Positions 41,026 to 49,982 of a stretch of 63,113 nt of DNA are shown here, one piece after another (the first letter of the stretch is position 1; every line of letters begins with the position of its first letter). Both the position numbers and the translations under genes were made by a program. The stretch covers positions 1-63,113 of the forward strand of contig JACRDD010000014.1 in assembly GCA_016218685.1 (NCBI GenBank), in the 5' to 3' direction. Source of the DNA: Desulfobacterales bacterium (GTDB taxonomy: Bacteria > Desulfobacterota > Desulfobacteria > Desulfobacterales > Desulfosarcinaceae). The notes beneath the pieces are model-generated. The model did not search any database. It was not told where the DNA came from and worked only from the letters and a program-made list of their open reading frames with translations.

Positions 41026-41934
41026 ATGAACTGGGACTACCTGCTATCGCTCTTCATGGGCGGCCTGACGCGGGGCAGCATTTACGCCCTCATCGCCCTG
41101 GGCTACACCATGGTCTACGGCATCATCACCCTGATCAACTTCGCCCACGGCGAAATCTACATGATCGGCGCCTTCACGGCCCTGATCGCCATCGGCGTGC
41201 TGACCCTGGCCGGCTGGAACGGCACGGCCATCCTGCTGATCGCCGCGGTCGCCGCCGTGGTCTACGCCGCGGCCTACGGCTGGACCCTGGAGCGCATCGC
41301 CTACCGGCCGTTGCGCCACGCCCCGCGCCTGTCGGCCCTGATCAGCGCCATCGGCATGTCCCTGTTTCTGCAAAACTACGTGCGCATGGCCCAGACCGCC
41401 AACTTCCTGCCCTTCCCCAACCTGATCCCCGAATTCGCCTTTTTAAAACCCGTGGCCCACATCGTGCGCTCCTCGGAGCTCGTGATCTACGCCGTCACCG
41501 CCCTGGTGATGCTGCTGCTCACCCTGCTCGTCCGATTCACCCGCATGGGCAAAGCCATGCGCGCCACGGCCCAGGACCGCGACATGGCCATGCTCTCGGG
41601 CGTGGACGTCGACCGCGTCATCTCCCTGACCTTCGTCATCGGCTCGGCCATCGCCGCCACCGGCGGTGTGCTCATCGCCTCGCACATCGGCCAGATCAAC
41701 TTCTACATCGGCTTTCTGGCCGGCATCAAAGCCTTCGTGGCCGCCGTGCTGGGCGGCATCGGCAGTCTGCCCGGCGCCGTCCTGGGCGGCCTGGTGCTCG
41801 GCTGGACCGAAAGCTTCTTCACCGGCTACGTCTCCAGCGACTACGAAGATGTCTTTGCTTTTCTCTTCCTGGTGGGCATTTTGATCTTCCGGCCCAGCGG
41901 CCTTTTAGGGCGCAAGCAAATGGAGAAAGTATGA
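41026..41934 (+). CDS. livH: Branched-chain amino acid ABC permease LivH
   Basis: This 302-residue permease has eight hydrophobic helices and LivH motifs: GLTRGSIYALIALGYTMVYGIITLINFAHGEIYMIGAF, GKAMRATAQDRDMAMLSGVDVDRVI and GAVLGGLVLGWTESFF. It pairs with LivM to make the inner-membrane pathway for Leu, Ile and Val. The next gene starts 19 bases later. Confidence 0.95.
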   Translation: MNWDYLLSLFMGGLTRGSIYALIALGYTMVYGIITLINFAHGEIYMIGAFTALIAIGVLTLAGWNGTAILLIAAVAAVVYAAAYGWTLERIAYRPLRHAPRLSALISAIGMSLFLQNYVRMAQTANFLPFPNLIPEFAFLKPVAHIVRSSELVIYAVTALVMLLLTLLVRFTRMGKAMRATAQDRDMAMLSGVDVDRVISLTFVIGSAIAATGGVLIASHIGQINFYIGFLAGIKAFVAAVLGGIGSLPGAVLGGLVLGWTESFFTGYVSSDYEDVFAFLFLVGILIFRPSGLLGRKQMEKV

Positions 41935-41953
41935 TGCAGAAGAGAGTCGAACA

Positions 41954-43177
41954 TTGAAGGCAGAATTCAAAAAATCGCTCCTGGCCGCGCTCTGGTTCAT
42001 GTTCCTGACCTTCCCCATCACGGTGGTGCGGGTCAACACCATCGAGCGCACCGTGGCCTGGCGCTGGGAGCGCCTGATCTGGATTGGCGCGGCCACCTTC
42101 ATACTCTCCTTCATCTGGCGCCGCCTGCTCCACCGCAAGCAAACCGGCCGGCGCGAAGTTTCGGCCGGCGAAGTAAGGCCGCCCTCCCGCTGGAAACAAA
42201 TGGCCGCCGATCCGCGCCTCAAAGGCCTAGCGCTTTCCGCCGCCGCCCTTTGCTTCCTGGTCATCCCCCTGCTCTTCTCCTGGAACAAAACCATCCTCGT
42301 CACCAATGCCCTGATCTACGTGGTCATCGCCCTGGGACTCAACATCGTCGTGGGTCTGGCCGGGCAGCTCGTGCTCGGCTACGTGGCCTTCTTCGCCGTG
42401 GGCGCCTACAGCTACGCGCTGCTCAATTATCACTTCGCGGTCGGCTTCTGGGCCGCGCTGCCCATGGGCGCGGCCCTGGCCGCAGCCTTCGGCCTGCTGC
42501 TGGGTTTTCCGGTGCTGCGCCTGCGGGGCGACTATCTGGCCATCGTCACCCTGGGCTTCGGCGAAATCATCCGCATCGTGCTGGAGAACTGGAACGCGCT
42601 CTCCTTCGGCCCCAGCGGCATCGACAACATTCCGCCCCCCGGCTTCTTCGGTCTTGCCCTGACCCTGCGGCAAACCCACATCGCCATCTACTACCTCATG
42701 GTCGCACTGACGCTGCTCACCATCCTGGTCGTTCACCGCCTGCAGCACTCGCGCATCGGCCGCTCCTGGGAGGCCCTGCGGGAAGACGAAACCGCGGCCC
42801 AGGCCATGGGCATCGACACCACCGGCGCCAAGCTGAGCGCCTTCGCCCTGGGCGCCTGCTGGGCCGGCATGGCCGGCGTGGTCTTCGCGGCCAAGCAAAA
42901 ATTCATCAACCCCGGCAACTTCACCATCTGGGAGTCGATCCTGGTGCTGTGCATCGTGGTGCTGGGCGGCATGGGATCGATCGCCGGCGTCGTGCTGGCG
43001 GCCCTGGTGCTGGTGATCCTGCCCGAGGCCCTGCGCGTCTTCGCCGACTACCGCTGGCTGCTCTTCGGCGCCCTGCTGGTGCTCATGATGGTCTTTAGGC
43101 CCGGCGGCCTGGTCAACGCCCGGCGCCGGGCCTATGCCTTCGAACCCTCCGCACCCGAAAAATCGGAGCGCCCATGA
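41954..43177 (+). CDS. livM: Branched-chain amino acid ABC permease LivM
   Basis: This 407-residue permease has an N-terminal extension (about 90 residues with one hydrophobic helix) and the LivM core: VIALGLNIVVGLAGQLVLGYVAFFAVGAYSYALL, LRGDYLAIVTLGFGEIIRIVLENWN, GRSWEALREDETAAQAMGID and VLGGMGSIAGVVLAALVLVILPEAL. The TTG start at 41954 has an AGAAGAGAG upstream; ATG 41999 is an alternative. It overlaps livG by four bases. Confidence 0.93.
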   Translation: MKAEFKKSLLAALWFMFLTFPITVVRVNTIERTVAWRWERLIWIGAATFILSFIWRRLLHRKQTGRREVSAGEVRPPSRWKQMAADPRLKGLALSAAALCFLVIPLLFSWNKTILVTNALIYVVIALGLNIVVGLAGQLVLGYVAFFAVGAYSYALLNYHFAVGFWAALPMGAALAAAFGLLLGFPVLRLRGDYLAIVTLGFGEIIRIVLENWNALSFGPSGIDNIPPPGFFGLALTLRQTHIAIYYLMVALTLLTILVVHRLQHSRIGRSWEALREDETAAQAMGIDTTGAKLSAFALGACWAGMAGVVFAAKQKFINPGNFTIWESILVLCIVVLGGMGSIAGVVLAALVLVILPEALRVFADYRWLLFGALLVLMMVFRPGGLVNARRRAYAFEPSAPEKSERP

Positions 43178-43974
43178 CCCCGCTGCTCGCCATCCGCCAA
43201 TTGACCATGGATTTCGGCGGCCTGCGGGCCCTGGAGGCACTGGACCTTTCGATCCACCCGGCCCAGACCGTGGCCCTCATCGGCCCCAACGGCGCGGGCA
43301 AAACCACGCTCTTCAACTGCATCACCGGCATCTACCGGCCCACCGCCGGCGAGGCGCGGCTGCAAGCCGCCGACGGCCGGAGCACGTCGCTCCAAGGGCT
43401 CAAGCCCAACCAGGTCACGGCCCTGGGCATCTGCCGCACCTTTCAGAACATCCGCCTCTTCGGCCACATGAGCGCCCTGGAAAACGTCATGATCGGCCGC
43501 CACTGCCGCACCCGGGCCGGCATCGCCGGCGCCATCCTACGCAACCGGCGCACCCGGGACGAAGAGCGCCAGGCCGCGGACGACAGCTACCGGCTCCTTA
43601 CAAAATTCGGCCTGGCGCGCCACGCCAACGACCCGGCCAACAGCCTGCCCTACGGGGCCCAGCGCCGTTTGGAGATCGCCCGGGCCATGGCCACCGAACC
43701 GCGCCTGCTGCTGCTGGACGAACCGGCCGCGGGCATGAACGCCCAGGAGACCCAGGCCCTGGACCGCATAATCGTGCGACTGCGCGAAGAGGAGGGGGTA
43801 GCCATCCTGCTCATCGAGCACGACATGCGCCTGGTGATGAGCCTGGCCCAGCGCATCTGCGTGGTGGACTACGGACGCAAGATCGCGGAGGGAACGCCGG
43901 CGGAAGTACGCCGCAATCCGGCGGTGATCAAGGCCTATCTGGGGGAAGATGAAAGTATGGAAGCCCATGCTTAG
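43174..43974 (+). CDS. livG: Branched-chain amino acid ABC ATPase LivG
   Basis: This 266-residue ABC ATPase has Walker A GPNGAGKTT, signature LPYGAQRRLEIARAMA, Walker B RLLLLDEPAAGMN and the H-loop LIEHDMRLVMSLA. It has the LivG start LLAIRQLTMDFGGLRALEALDLSI. It overlaps livM (ATGA) and livF. Confidence 0.96.
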   Translation: MTPLLAIRQLTMDFGGLRALEALDLSIHPAQTVALIGPNGAGKTTLFNCITGIYRPTAGEARLQAADGRSTSLQGLKPNQVTALGICRTFQNIRLFGHMSALENVMIGRHCRTRAGIAGAILRNRRTRDEERQAADDSYRLLTKFGLARHANDPANSLPYGAQRRLEIARAMATEPRLLLLDEPAAGMNAQETQALDRIIVRLREEEGVAILLIEHDMRLVMSLAQRICVVDYGRKIAEGTPAEVRRNPAVIKAYLGEDESMEAHA

Positions 43975-44674
43975 GATCGATGACATCCATAGCTTCTACG
44001 GAAACATCGAGGCGCTCCAGGGGGTCAGCCTGGAGGTGGCCGAGGGCGAGGTGGTGACGCTCATCGGCGCCAACGGCGCGGGCAAGAGCACCACCCTGAT
44101 GTCTGTCTGCGGCCTGGTGCCGCCGCGACACGGCGCGATCTACTTCCAAGGGGAGCCCATCCACGGCCTGGCCCCCCACCGCATCGTGGCCCAGGGCATC
44201 GTCCAGGTGCCCGAGGGCCGGCGCATCTTTCCCCAACTGACCGTGCTGGAGAATCTGGAGATGGGCGCTTTTCTGCGCCAGGACAAAGCAGCGATCAAAA
44301 CCGATCTGGACGACCTGCTGAGCCTGTTTCCCATCCTGGCCCAGCGCCGCCGCCAGCCCGGCGGCACCTTGTCCGGCGGCGAGCAGCAGATGCTGGCCAT
44401 CGCCCGGGCCTTGATGGGCCGGCCGCGCCTGCTGCTGCTGGACGAACCCTCCCTGGGGCTGGCGCCTTTGGTGGTCCGGCGCATCTTCGACACGATCCGC
44501 CAGATCAACCAGGAGAAGCGCACCACCATTTTACTGGTCGAGCAGAACGCCAACCTGGCCCTTCAGGTGGCCCACCGCGGCTACGTGCTCGAAAACGGCC
44601 GCATCACCCTTGCCGCCGGCGCCGCCGAGCTGATCGCCGACGAACGGGTGCGGCAAGCCTATTTGGGAATATGA
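43967..44674 (+). CDS. livF: Branched-chain amino acid ABC ATPase LivF
   Basis: This 235-residue ABC ATPase has the LivF start MLRIDDIHSFYGNIEALQG, Walker A GANGAGKST, signature LSGGEQQMLAIARALM, Walker B RLLLLDEPSLGLAP and H-loop LVEQNA. The ATG at 43967 was preferred over 43949 because it matches the family N-terminus; it overlaps the livG stop. It completes a livKHMGF system with a lipoprotein binding protein. Confidence 0.95.
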   Translation: MLRIDDIHSFYGNIEALQGVSLEVAEGEVVTLIGANGAGKSTTLMSVCGLVPPRHGAIYFQGEPIHGLAPHRIVAQGIVQVPEGRRIFPQLTVLENLEMGAFLRQDKAAIKTDLDDLLSLFPILAQRRRQPGGTLSGGEQQMLAIARALMGRPRLLLLDEPSLGLAPLVVRRIFDTIRQINQEKRTTILLVEQNANLALQVAHRGYVLENGRITLAAGAAELIADERVRQAYLGI

Positions 44675-44678
44675 AACG

Positions 44679-46043
44679 ATGATGACCGAAAACAATCGAC
44701 CCCCCACGCCCCCCCTGAGCGTGCTCGTCGTGGACGACGAGGCCAATATCCGCAAGACGCTCACGCTATGCCTGGAGTCCCGGGGCCATCGGGTGGTTGC
44801 CGTGGGCAACCCGCGCGATGCGCGCCTGGAAGCCGACCGGCAGGCCTTCGACCTGGCCTTCGTGGATTTGCGCCTGGGCACCGAGAACGGGCTCGATCTG
44901 GTCAGCGCCCTGCAAGGCATCGCCCCCTGGACCAAGATCGTGGTCATCACGGCATATGCCAGCATCGACACCGCCGTGGAAGCCATGCGCCGGGGCGCCG
45001 CTGACTACATCCCCAAGCCCTTTACCCCCCAGCAGGTGGCGCTGGTCACCGACCGCGTGGCCACGATGCGCGCCATGGAGCAGCGCATCGCCGTTTTGAA
45101 AGAGGATCTGGGCCGGCTCCACCCGGAGGTGTCGTTCGCCTCCCAGCACCCGGGCATGCGCCAGGCCCTGGAGACCGCCCGCCAGGCGGCGCCCTCCGAG
45201 GCCGTGGTGCTGCTGCGCGGACCCAGCGGCACGGGCAAGACCGTGCTGGCCCGGGCCATTCACGGCTGGAGCCGCCGGGCGCACAAACCCTTCGGCACGG
45301 TCTCCTGCCCCACCCTGAGTCCCGAGCTGCTGGAGAGCGAACTGTTCGGCCACGTCAAAGGCGCCTTCACCGGCGCCGTGCGCGACAACCCCGGCCGGGT
45401 GGCGGCCTGCGAGGGGGGTACGCTCTTTTTGGACGAGATCGGCGACCTGCCCCTGGCGCTCCAGCCCAAGCTGCTGCGCTTTCTCCAGGATCACGCCTAC
45501 GAGCGCGTGGGTGACCCCCAGACCCGCACGGCCGACGTGCGCATCCTGGCGGCCACCCACGCCGATCTGGAAAAAGCGCTCGAAGAGGGGCGTTTCCGGC
45601 CGGATCTCTACTACCGGCTCAATGTCATCCAGGTGGATCTGCCGCCGCTGAGCGAGCGGCCCGAGGATGTGCGCCGCCTGGCCCAGGAGATGCTGGCCTT
45701 CTTCGGCGCCCAGAACCACAAGCTCTTCAAGGGCTTCAGCGAAGCGGCCCTGGACGCGCTGTGCGCCTACGCCTGGCCGGGCAACATCCGCGAACTGCGC
45801 AACGCCGTCGAGCGCGCCGCGATCCTGTGCGCCACGGAGCTGGTCGAGGTGGCCCACCTGCCCGCCGCCATCGCGCCCCAGGCGCCGCCGGTCCAGCTCG
45901 GCGATCATCTCTCCCTGGAAGCCATCGAAGAGAACCACATCCGCCGCGTCATCGCCTCCACCCACTCCCTCCAGGAGGCCGCCGACATCCTCGGCATCGA
46001 CCAGGCCACCCTGTGGCGCAAACGCAAGCAGTACGGCATCTGA
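44679..46043 (+). CDS. AlgB-like NtrC-family response regulator
   Basis: This 454-residue protein has a receiver (about 12-125, Asp63 in [15 protein letters not shown]), an AAA+ domain (Walker [15 protein letters not shown] intact, [24 protein letters not shown]) and a C-terminal Fis-type HTH ending [17 protein letters not shown]. The pattern [29 protein letters not shown] and the C-terminus strongly resemble AlgB, the partner of KinB. The adjacent kinase is KinB-like. It starts four bases after livF and so may be partly read through from the liv operon. Confidence 0.88.
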   Translation: MMTENNRPPTPPLSVLVVDDEANIRKTLTLCLESRGHRVVAVGNPRDARLEADRQAFDLAFVDLRLGTENGLDLVSALQGIAPWTKIVVITAYASIDTAVEAMRRGAADYIPKPFTPQQVALVTDRVATMRAMEQRIAVLKEDLGRLHPEVSFASQHPGMRQALETARQAAPSEAVVLLRGPSGTGKTVLARAIHGWSRRAHKPFGTVSCPTLSPELLESELFGHVKGAFTGAVRDNPGRVAACEGGTLFLDEIGDLPLALQPKLLRFLQDHAYERVGDPQTRTADVRILAATHADLEKALEEGRFRPDLYYRLNVIQVDLPPLSERPEDVRRLAQEMLAFFGAQNHKLFKGFSEAALDALCAYAWPGNIRELRNAVERAAILCATELVEVAHLPAAIAPQAPPVQLGDHLSLEAIEENHIRRVIASTHSLQEAADILGIDQATLWRKRKQYGI

Positions 46044-46172
46044 TGGGCAGTGGCCCGGGTTTCATCCCTTGACCTTGCAATTTTCAAGGCCGCTGCGGGG
46101 CGATACTTGCCCATTGCAAGGCGTCCCACGACCATCCTGACGATAACCGACCGATAATACGACACTTGTCTT

Positions 46173-46189
46173 CTGGCATGGCCTATGCT
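46173..46189 (+). promoter_or_regulatory. Candidate sigma-54 promoter before the KinB-like kinase and kdp genes
   Basis: TGGCAT (46174-46179) and ATGC (46185-46188) put GG and GC ten bases apart, the -24/-12 spacing required by sigma-54. The consensus TGGCAC is matched except its last base, and TTGC is matched as ATGC. The gene just upstream encodes a sigma-54 activator, and the ribosome-binding site AGGAGG follows at 46209. Confidence 0.5.
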
Positions 46190-46220
46190 CACGATTGAAG
46201 CATAACGCAGGAGGCAAGCG

Positions 46221-48071
46221 ATGATCGGTATCGGCAAAAAGCTCATGCTGGGGTTCGGCGGGTTGCTGGCCGTGGTGGTGCTCCTGGGGGTGCTGACCAT
46301 GAGCCAGATCGAAGCCTTGGGCAGCGCCATCGATGTGATCCTCAGGGAGAATTACCGCAGCGTGGTGGCCTGCCAGGAGATGCAGGATTCCCTCGAGCGC
46401 GTGGACAGCGGCCTGCTCTTTACTTTGGCCGGTCACGAGGCCCAGGGCCGGGGGCTCATCGAAGCCCACCTGCCTCGGTTCCGCACCGCCCTGCATGCGG
46501 AGCTGGGCAATATCACCCTTGCGGGCGAACAAGAGCAGGTCGACCGGATCGGCCTGCTTTTCGCAAGGTACGCCGCGGCCATCCCGGCCGCCATCGACGG
46601 CACGCGGCCTTTGCAGGCCCGCCAAGCCGATTACTTCGCCACGCTGTTGCCCCTGTTCGATCAAATCAAGGAGACCGCCCGGCAAGTGCTGCTCATGAAT
46701 CAGATGAACATGCATGAGGCCAACGACGCGGCCCGCCGCCTGGCCGCCACAACCCACCGCCGCATGCTGGTGGCCATCCTGGTTGCGGCCCTGTTGACGC
46801 TGCTCTTCGGCGGCCTGGTCCACGGGTGGATTCTGCGGCCCCTGCGCCGTTTGATCGAATCCACCCACGAGATCCGCCGGGGCAATCTCGATCTGGTGCT
46901 CGAAAGCAACGCCCGGGACGAGATCGGCCACCTCTCCCGGGAGTTCAACGCGATGGCCGCCGCCCTGCGGCAGACGCGCCATCAGGAGCGGTTGCACCTG
47001 GCGCGCAGCCGGCGCGCCACCGGAGAGGTCTTCAAGGCCCTGCCCAGCGCCGTCGCGGTGCTCGACCTGGACGGCCGCGTGGAGATGGCCACCGAGACGG
47101 CCAGCCGCCATTTCGGGCTGCGGCCGGGGGTCAGCGCCAACGGCCCGGGCTTCGAATGGCTGCCGGAGCTGCGGCGCAAGGCCCTGGAAGAGAACCGCGC
47201 CGCGGCGCCCGGACCGGAAAATGAATTAATCCAGCGCTTCATCGAGAACCGCGAACACTTCTTCCAGCCCTCGGTGGTGCCGATCCCTTCGGGACCCGGA
47301 TCGGCCGAACCCACCGGCACGGCCCTGATCCTCAAGGATGTCACCCAGGAGATCGAACAGCGGGAGATGAAGCGCGACGTGATCTCCACGGTGTCGCACC
47401 AGTTGAAGACCCCGCTGACCTCGCTGCGCATGTCCATCCATCTGCTGCTCGAAGAGCGGGTGGGAGCGCTCAACGCCCAGCAGACCGAACTGCTGCTGGC
47501 GGCCCGGGAGGAGAGCGAGCGGCTGGTGGCGTTCATCGGCGACTGGCTCGATCTGGACCGCATCGCTTCGGGCAAGGCGCGGCTCTCGCTGCGACCGGCC
47601 GACCCCCGGGCCCTGGTCCAGGAAGCCCTGGAGCCGGTGTTGGCCGAAAGCCGGGACAAGGGGGTCACCCTGGTGAACGCGACTTCGGAAGATCTGCCCG
47701 AAGTACTGGCGGATGCATCCAAAATGCGCCAGGTCTTCCTCAATGTGTTCTCCAACGCGCTGCGCTTCACCCCGGCGGGGGGCACGATCAGCGTGCAGGC
47801 GTTTGCGGAGGAGCGGCATGTGCGCTTTACGGTGCAAGACAGCGGCGCGGGCATTCCCCCGGAGCATTTGGAACACATCTTCGAACCGTTTTACCGCGGC
47901 GCCGAAGGCGACGATCCTTCCGGCGTGGGCCTGGGCCTGGCCATCGTGAAGCAGCTCGTCGAAGCCCACGGCGGCGGCGTCAACGTCGAGAGCCAAGCCG
48001 GCCGGGGCACGACGCTCAGCTTTACCCTGGCCCGCGCCGGGAAACCGGTGCCGGCGGATACGGAGACCTGA
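46221..48071 (+). CDS. KinB-like transmembrane sensor histidine kinase
   Basis: This 616-residue kinase has a first helix (LGFGGLLAVVVLLGVLTMS), a periplasmic four-helix-bundle sensor (about 30-175, with YRSVVACQEMQDSLERVDSG), a second helix (about 178-200), HAMP (about 200-250), a PAS-like domain (about 265-375), an H-box VSHQLKTPLTSL (His393) and an ATPase domain with NVFSNALRF, DSGAGI and GVGLGLAIV. The architecture is that of KinB, partner of AlgB. AGGAGG precedes the ATG. It is followed directly by the kdp genes, so it may regulate K+ uptake (inference). Confidence 0.88.
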   Translation: MIGIGKKLMLGFGGLLAVVVLLGVLTMSQIEALGSAIDVILRENYRSVVACQEMQDSLERVDSGLLFTLAGHEAQGRGLIEAHLPRFRTALHAELGNITLAGEQEQVDRIGLLFARYAAAIPAAIDGTRPLQARQADYFATLLPLFDQIKETARQVLLMNQMNMHEANDAARRLAATTHRRMLVAILVAALLTLLFGGLVHGWILRPLRRLIESTHEIRRGNLDLVLESNARDEIGHLSREFNAMAAALRQTRHQERLHLARSRRATGEVFKALPSAVAVLDLDGRVEMATETASRHFGLRPGVSANGPGFEWLPELRRKALEENRAAAPGPENELIQRFIENREHFFQPSVVPIPSGPGSAEPTGTALILKDVTQEIEQREMKRDVISTVSHQLKTPLTSLRMSIHLLLEERVGALNAQQTELLLAAREESERLVAFIGDWLDLDRIASGKARLSLRPADPRALVQEALEPVLAESRDKGVTLVNATSEDLPEVLADASKMRQVFLNVFSNALRFTPAGGTISVQAFAEERHVRFTVQDSGAGIPPEHLEHIFEPFYRGAEGDDPSGVGLGLAIVKQLVEAHGGGVNVESQAGRGTTLSFTLARAGKPVPADTET

Positions 48072-48072
48072 C

Positions 48073-48159
48073 ATGCTGCTGGAGATACTTTACCTGCTCA
48101 TCGGTTTGCTCGTGTTCGGCGCCCTGGCCGCGCTGACCGTGTTCTGCGAGCGGCTATAG
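48073..48159 (+). CDS. 28-residue membrane peptide upstream of kdpF
   Basis: The frame reads MLLEILYLLIGLLVFGALAAL then TVFCERL and stop: one transmembrane helix with a short charged tail. It starts one base after the kinase stop (TGA-C-ATG) and lies just before kdpF, 11 bases away. Small one-helix peptides ending in CERL or a similar tail are known, from memory, beside kdpF in other bacteria but are rarely annotated. A role in Kdp complex stability, like KdpF, is inference. Confidence 0.65.
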   Translation: MLLEILYLLIGLLVFGALAALTVFCERL

Positions 48160-48170
48160 GAGAATAGGTC

Positions 48171-48251
48171 ATGATCACCACGGCCGGTATCGTACTGGTG
48201 CTATGCATGGGTTACCTCGTTTACGCCATCCTGCGCCCCGATCGCTTCTAA
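48171..48251 (+). CDS. kdpF: KdpF, small subunit of the K+-transporting ATPase
   Basis: This 26-residue frame, MITTAGIVLVLCMGYLVYAI then LRPDRF and stop, has a single helix followed by the YLVYAILRPDRF tail that is typical of KdpF. It stabilises the KdpABC complex. The ATG at 48171 is preceded by AGGAGAATAGGTC. Confidence 0.88.
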   Translation: MITTAGIVLVLCMGYLVYAILRPDRF

Positions 48252-48275
48252 CCGCCGGTTCAAACGGAGGCCGAC

Positions 48276-49952
48276 ATGGCTTATGCATCCATATTTTTAC
48301 TTCTGGGGGGCACGGCCCTGCTCTCCTGGCCGCTAGGCCGGGGCATGGCCTGGGCCATGAACCCTTCCCCAACGCCGGGGGCCGTTCGCTCCCGTCTGGA
48401 GTCGATCCTGCAAAAATTCGGCGGGAAGGCGCTCGCCGTGGAACAGGACTGGAAGCAGTATACGCTCTCTTTACTGCTCTTCAACGCCGTGCTCTTCGCG
48501 GTCGTCTACCTGGTGCTGGCGCTGCAGCCGCTGCTGCCGCTCAATCCAGACGGCAAGGGGGCCATCGCGCCCAGCCTGATCTTCCACACGGCGGCCGCCT
48601 TTGTCACCAACACCAATCTGCAACACTACGCCGGCGAAGTGACCATGAGCTACTTTTCGCAGCTCTTCGGCCTGATGTGGCTGCAGTTCGTCTCGGCGGC
48701 CACCGGCATCGCCGCGCTGACGGCCCTGGCCCGGGGGGTGGCGGGCCGCACCGCCCTGGGCAACTTCTACGCCGATCTGCTGCGGGCCGTCTTCCTGGTG
48801 CTGCTGCCCCTGGCCGTCGTGGCCGCCGTACTTCTGGTGCTCGGCGGCCTGGTCATGACGCTGGAGGGATCGGTGGTGGCCCAGACCCTCGAAGGCGCGG
48901 CCCAGACCATTGCCCGGGGGCCGGTGGCGGCCTTCGCGGCCATCAAGCAGCTCGGCACCAACGGCGGTGGATACTTCGGCCCCAATGCCGCCCATCCCTT
49001 CGAAAACGCCGGCTTCTTCACCAATGCCGTCGAGAGCATGGCGATTCTGCTGATCCCCATGGCCAGCGTGTGGATGTTCGGCCGCATCATCGGGCGGATG
49101 CGCCACGCGGCCGTGATCTTCGCGGTGATGGGCCTCCTGCTGGTGGTGACGGTGGGCCTGGCCAACTCCTTTGAAAGCGCCCCGGCCCCGGCCCTGAACG
49201 GTTTACCGGTGGCCGCCGCGGCCAACCTGGAAGGCAAGGAGCTGCGCTTCGGCCCCGCCGCCGGCCCCACCTGGGGGGTTTTGACTACGGCCACCAGCAA
49301 CGGCTCGGTGAACGCCATGCACGACAGCTTCAATCCCCTCACGGGCCTGATCGCCATGACGGGCATGTGGCTCAACGTCACCTACGGCGGCGTGGGCGTG
49401 GGCCTGATCAACATGTTCCTCTACATCATCGTCGGCGTCTTCATCAGCGGCATGATGGTGGGCCGCACGCCGGAGTACCTGGGCCGCCGGGTGGAGACGC
49501 GCGAAATGAAATTGGCCCTGCTGGCCATTTTGATCCATCCCCTGCTGATCCTCGGCGGCACGGCCCTCTTTAGCGCCACGGCCTGGGGCGCGGCCACGGT
49601 CCACAACCCCGGCTTTCACGGTTTTTCGGAAATACTCTACGAATTCACCTCCGCGGCGGCCAACAACGGCTCGGGCTTCGAGGGGCTGGGCGACAACACG
49701 GTGCCCTGGAATCTGGCCACCGGCCTGGTCATGCTGTTGGGGCGCTACCTTCCCATGGTCTTGCCCCTGGCCATCGCCGGGGCCCTGGCGGCCAAGCCGG
49801 CCGCGCCCGAAACCGCCGGCACGCTGCGCACCGACACGCCCCTGTTCGCAAGCGTGATCCTGGGCAGCGCGCTGCTGGTCGGCGCCCTGCTCTTCATGCC
49901 CGTGGCGGTTTTGGGACCGATCGCGGAACATCTCGCCGTGGTCCATCCTTAG
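48276..49952 (+). CDS. kdpA: Potassium-transporting ATPase subunit A
   Basis: This 558-residue protein has ten predicted helices and the K+ channel-like filters: FVTNTNLQHYAGE, IKQLGTNGGGYFGPNAAHPFEN, MHDSFNPLTG and ANNGSGFEGLGDNTVPWN. It carries K+ across the inner membrane. ACGGAGG is just upstream. Family length is normal. Confidence 0.97.
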   Translation: MAYASIFLLLGGTALLSWPLGRGMAWAMNPSPTPGAVRSRLESILQKFGGKALAVEQDWKQYTLSLLLFNAVLFAVVYLVLALQPLLPLNPDGKGAIAPSLIFHTAAAFVTNTNLQHYAGEVTMSYFSQLFGLMWLQFVSAATGIAALTALARGVAGRTALGNFYADLLRAVFLVLLPLAVVAAVLLVLGGLVMTLEGSVVAQTLEGAAQTIARGPVAAFAAIKQLGTNGGGYFGPNAAHPFENAGFFTNAVESMAILLIPMASVWMFGRIIGRMRHAAVIFAVMGLLLVVTVGLANSFESAPAPALNGLPVAAAANLEGKELRFGPAAGPTWGVLTTATSNGSVNAMHDSFNPLTGLIAMTGMWLNVTYGGVGVGLINMFLYIIVGVFISGMMVGRTPEYLGRRVETREMKLALLAILIHPLLILGGTALFSATAWGAATVHNPGFHGFSEILYEFTSAAANNGSGFEGLGDNTVPWNLATGLVMLLGRYLPMVLPLAIAGALAAKPAAPETAGTLRTDTPLFASVILGSALLVGALLFMPVAVLGPIAEHLAVVHP

Positions 49953-49982
49953 ATATGTTTTGGAAGAGGGAAGGAGCGACCC

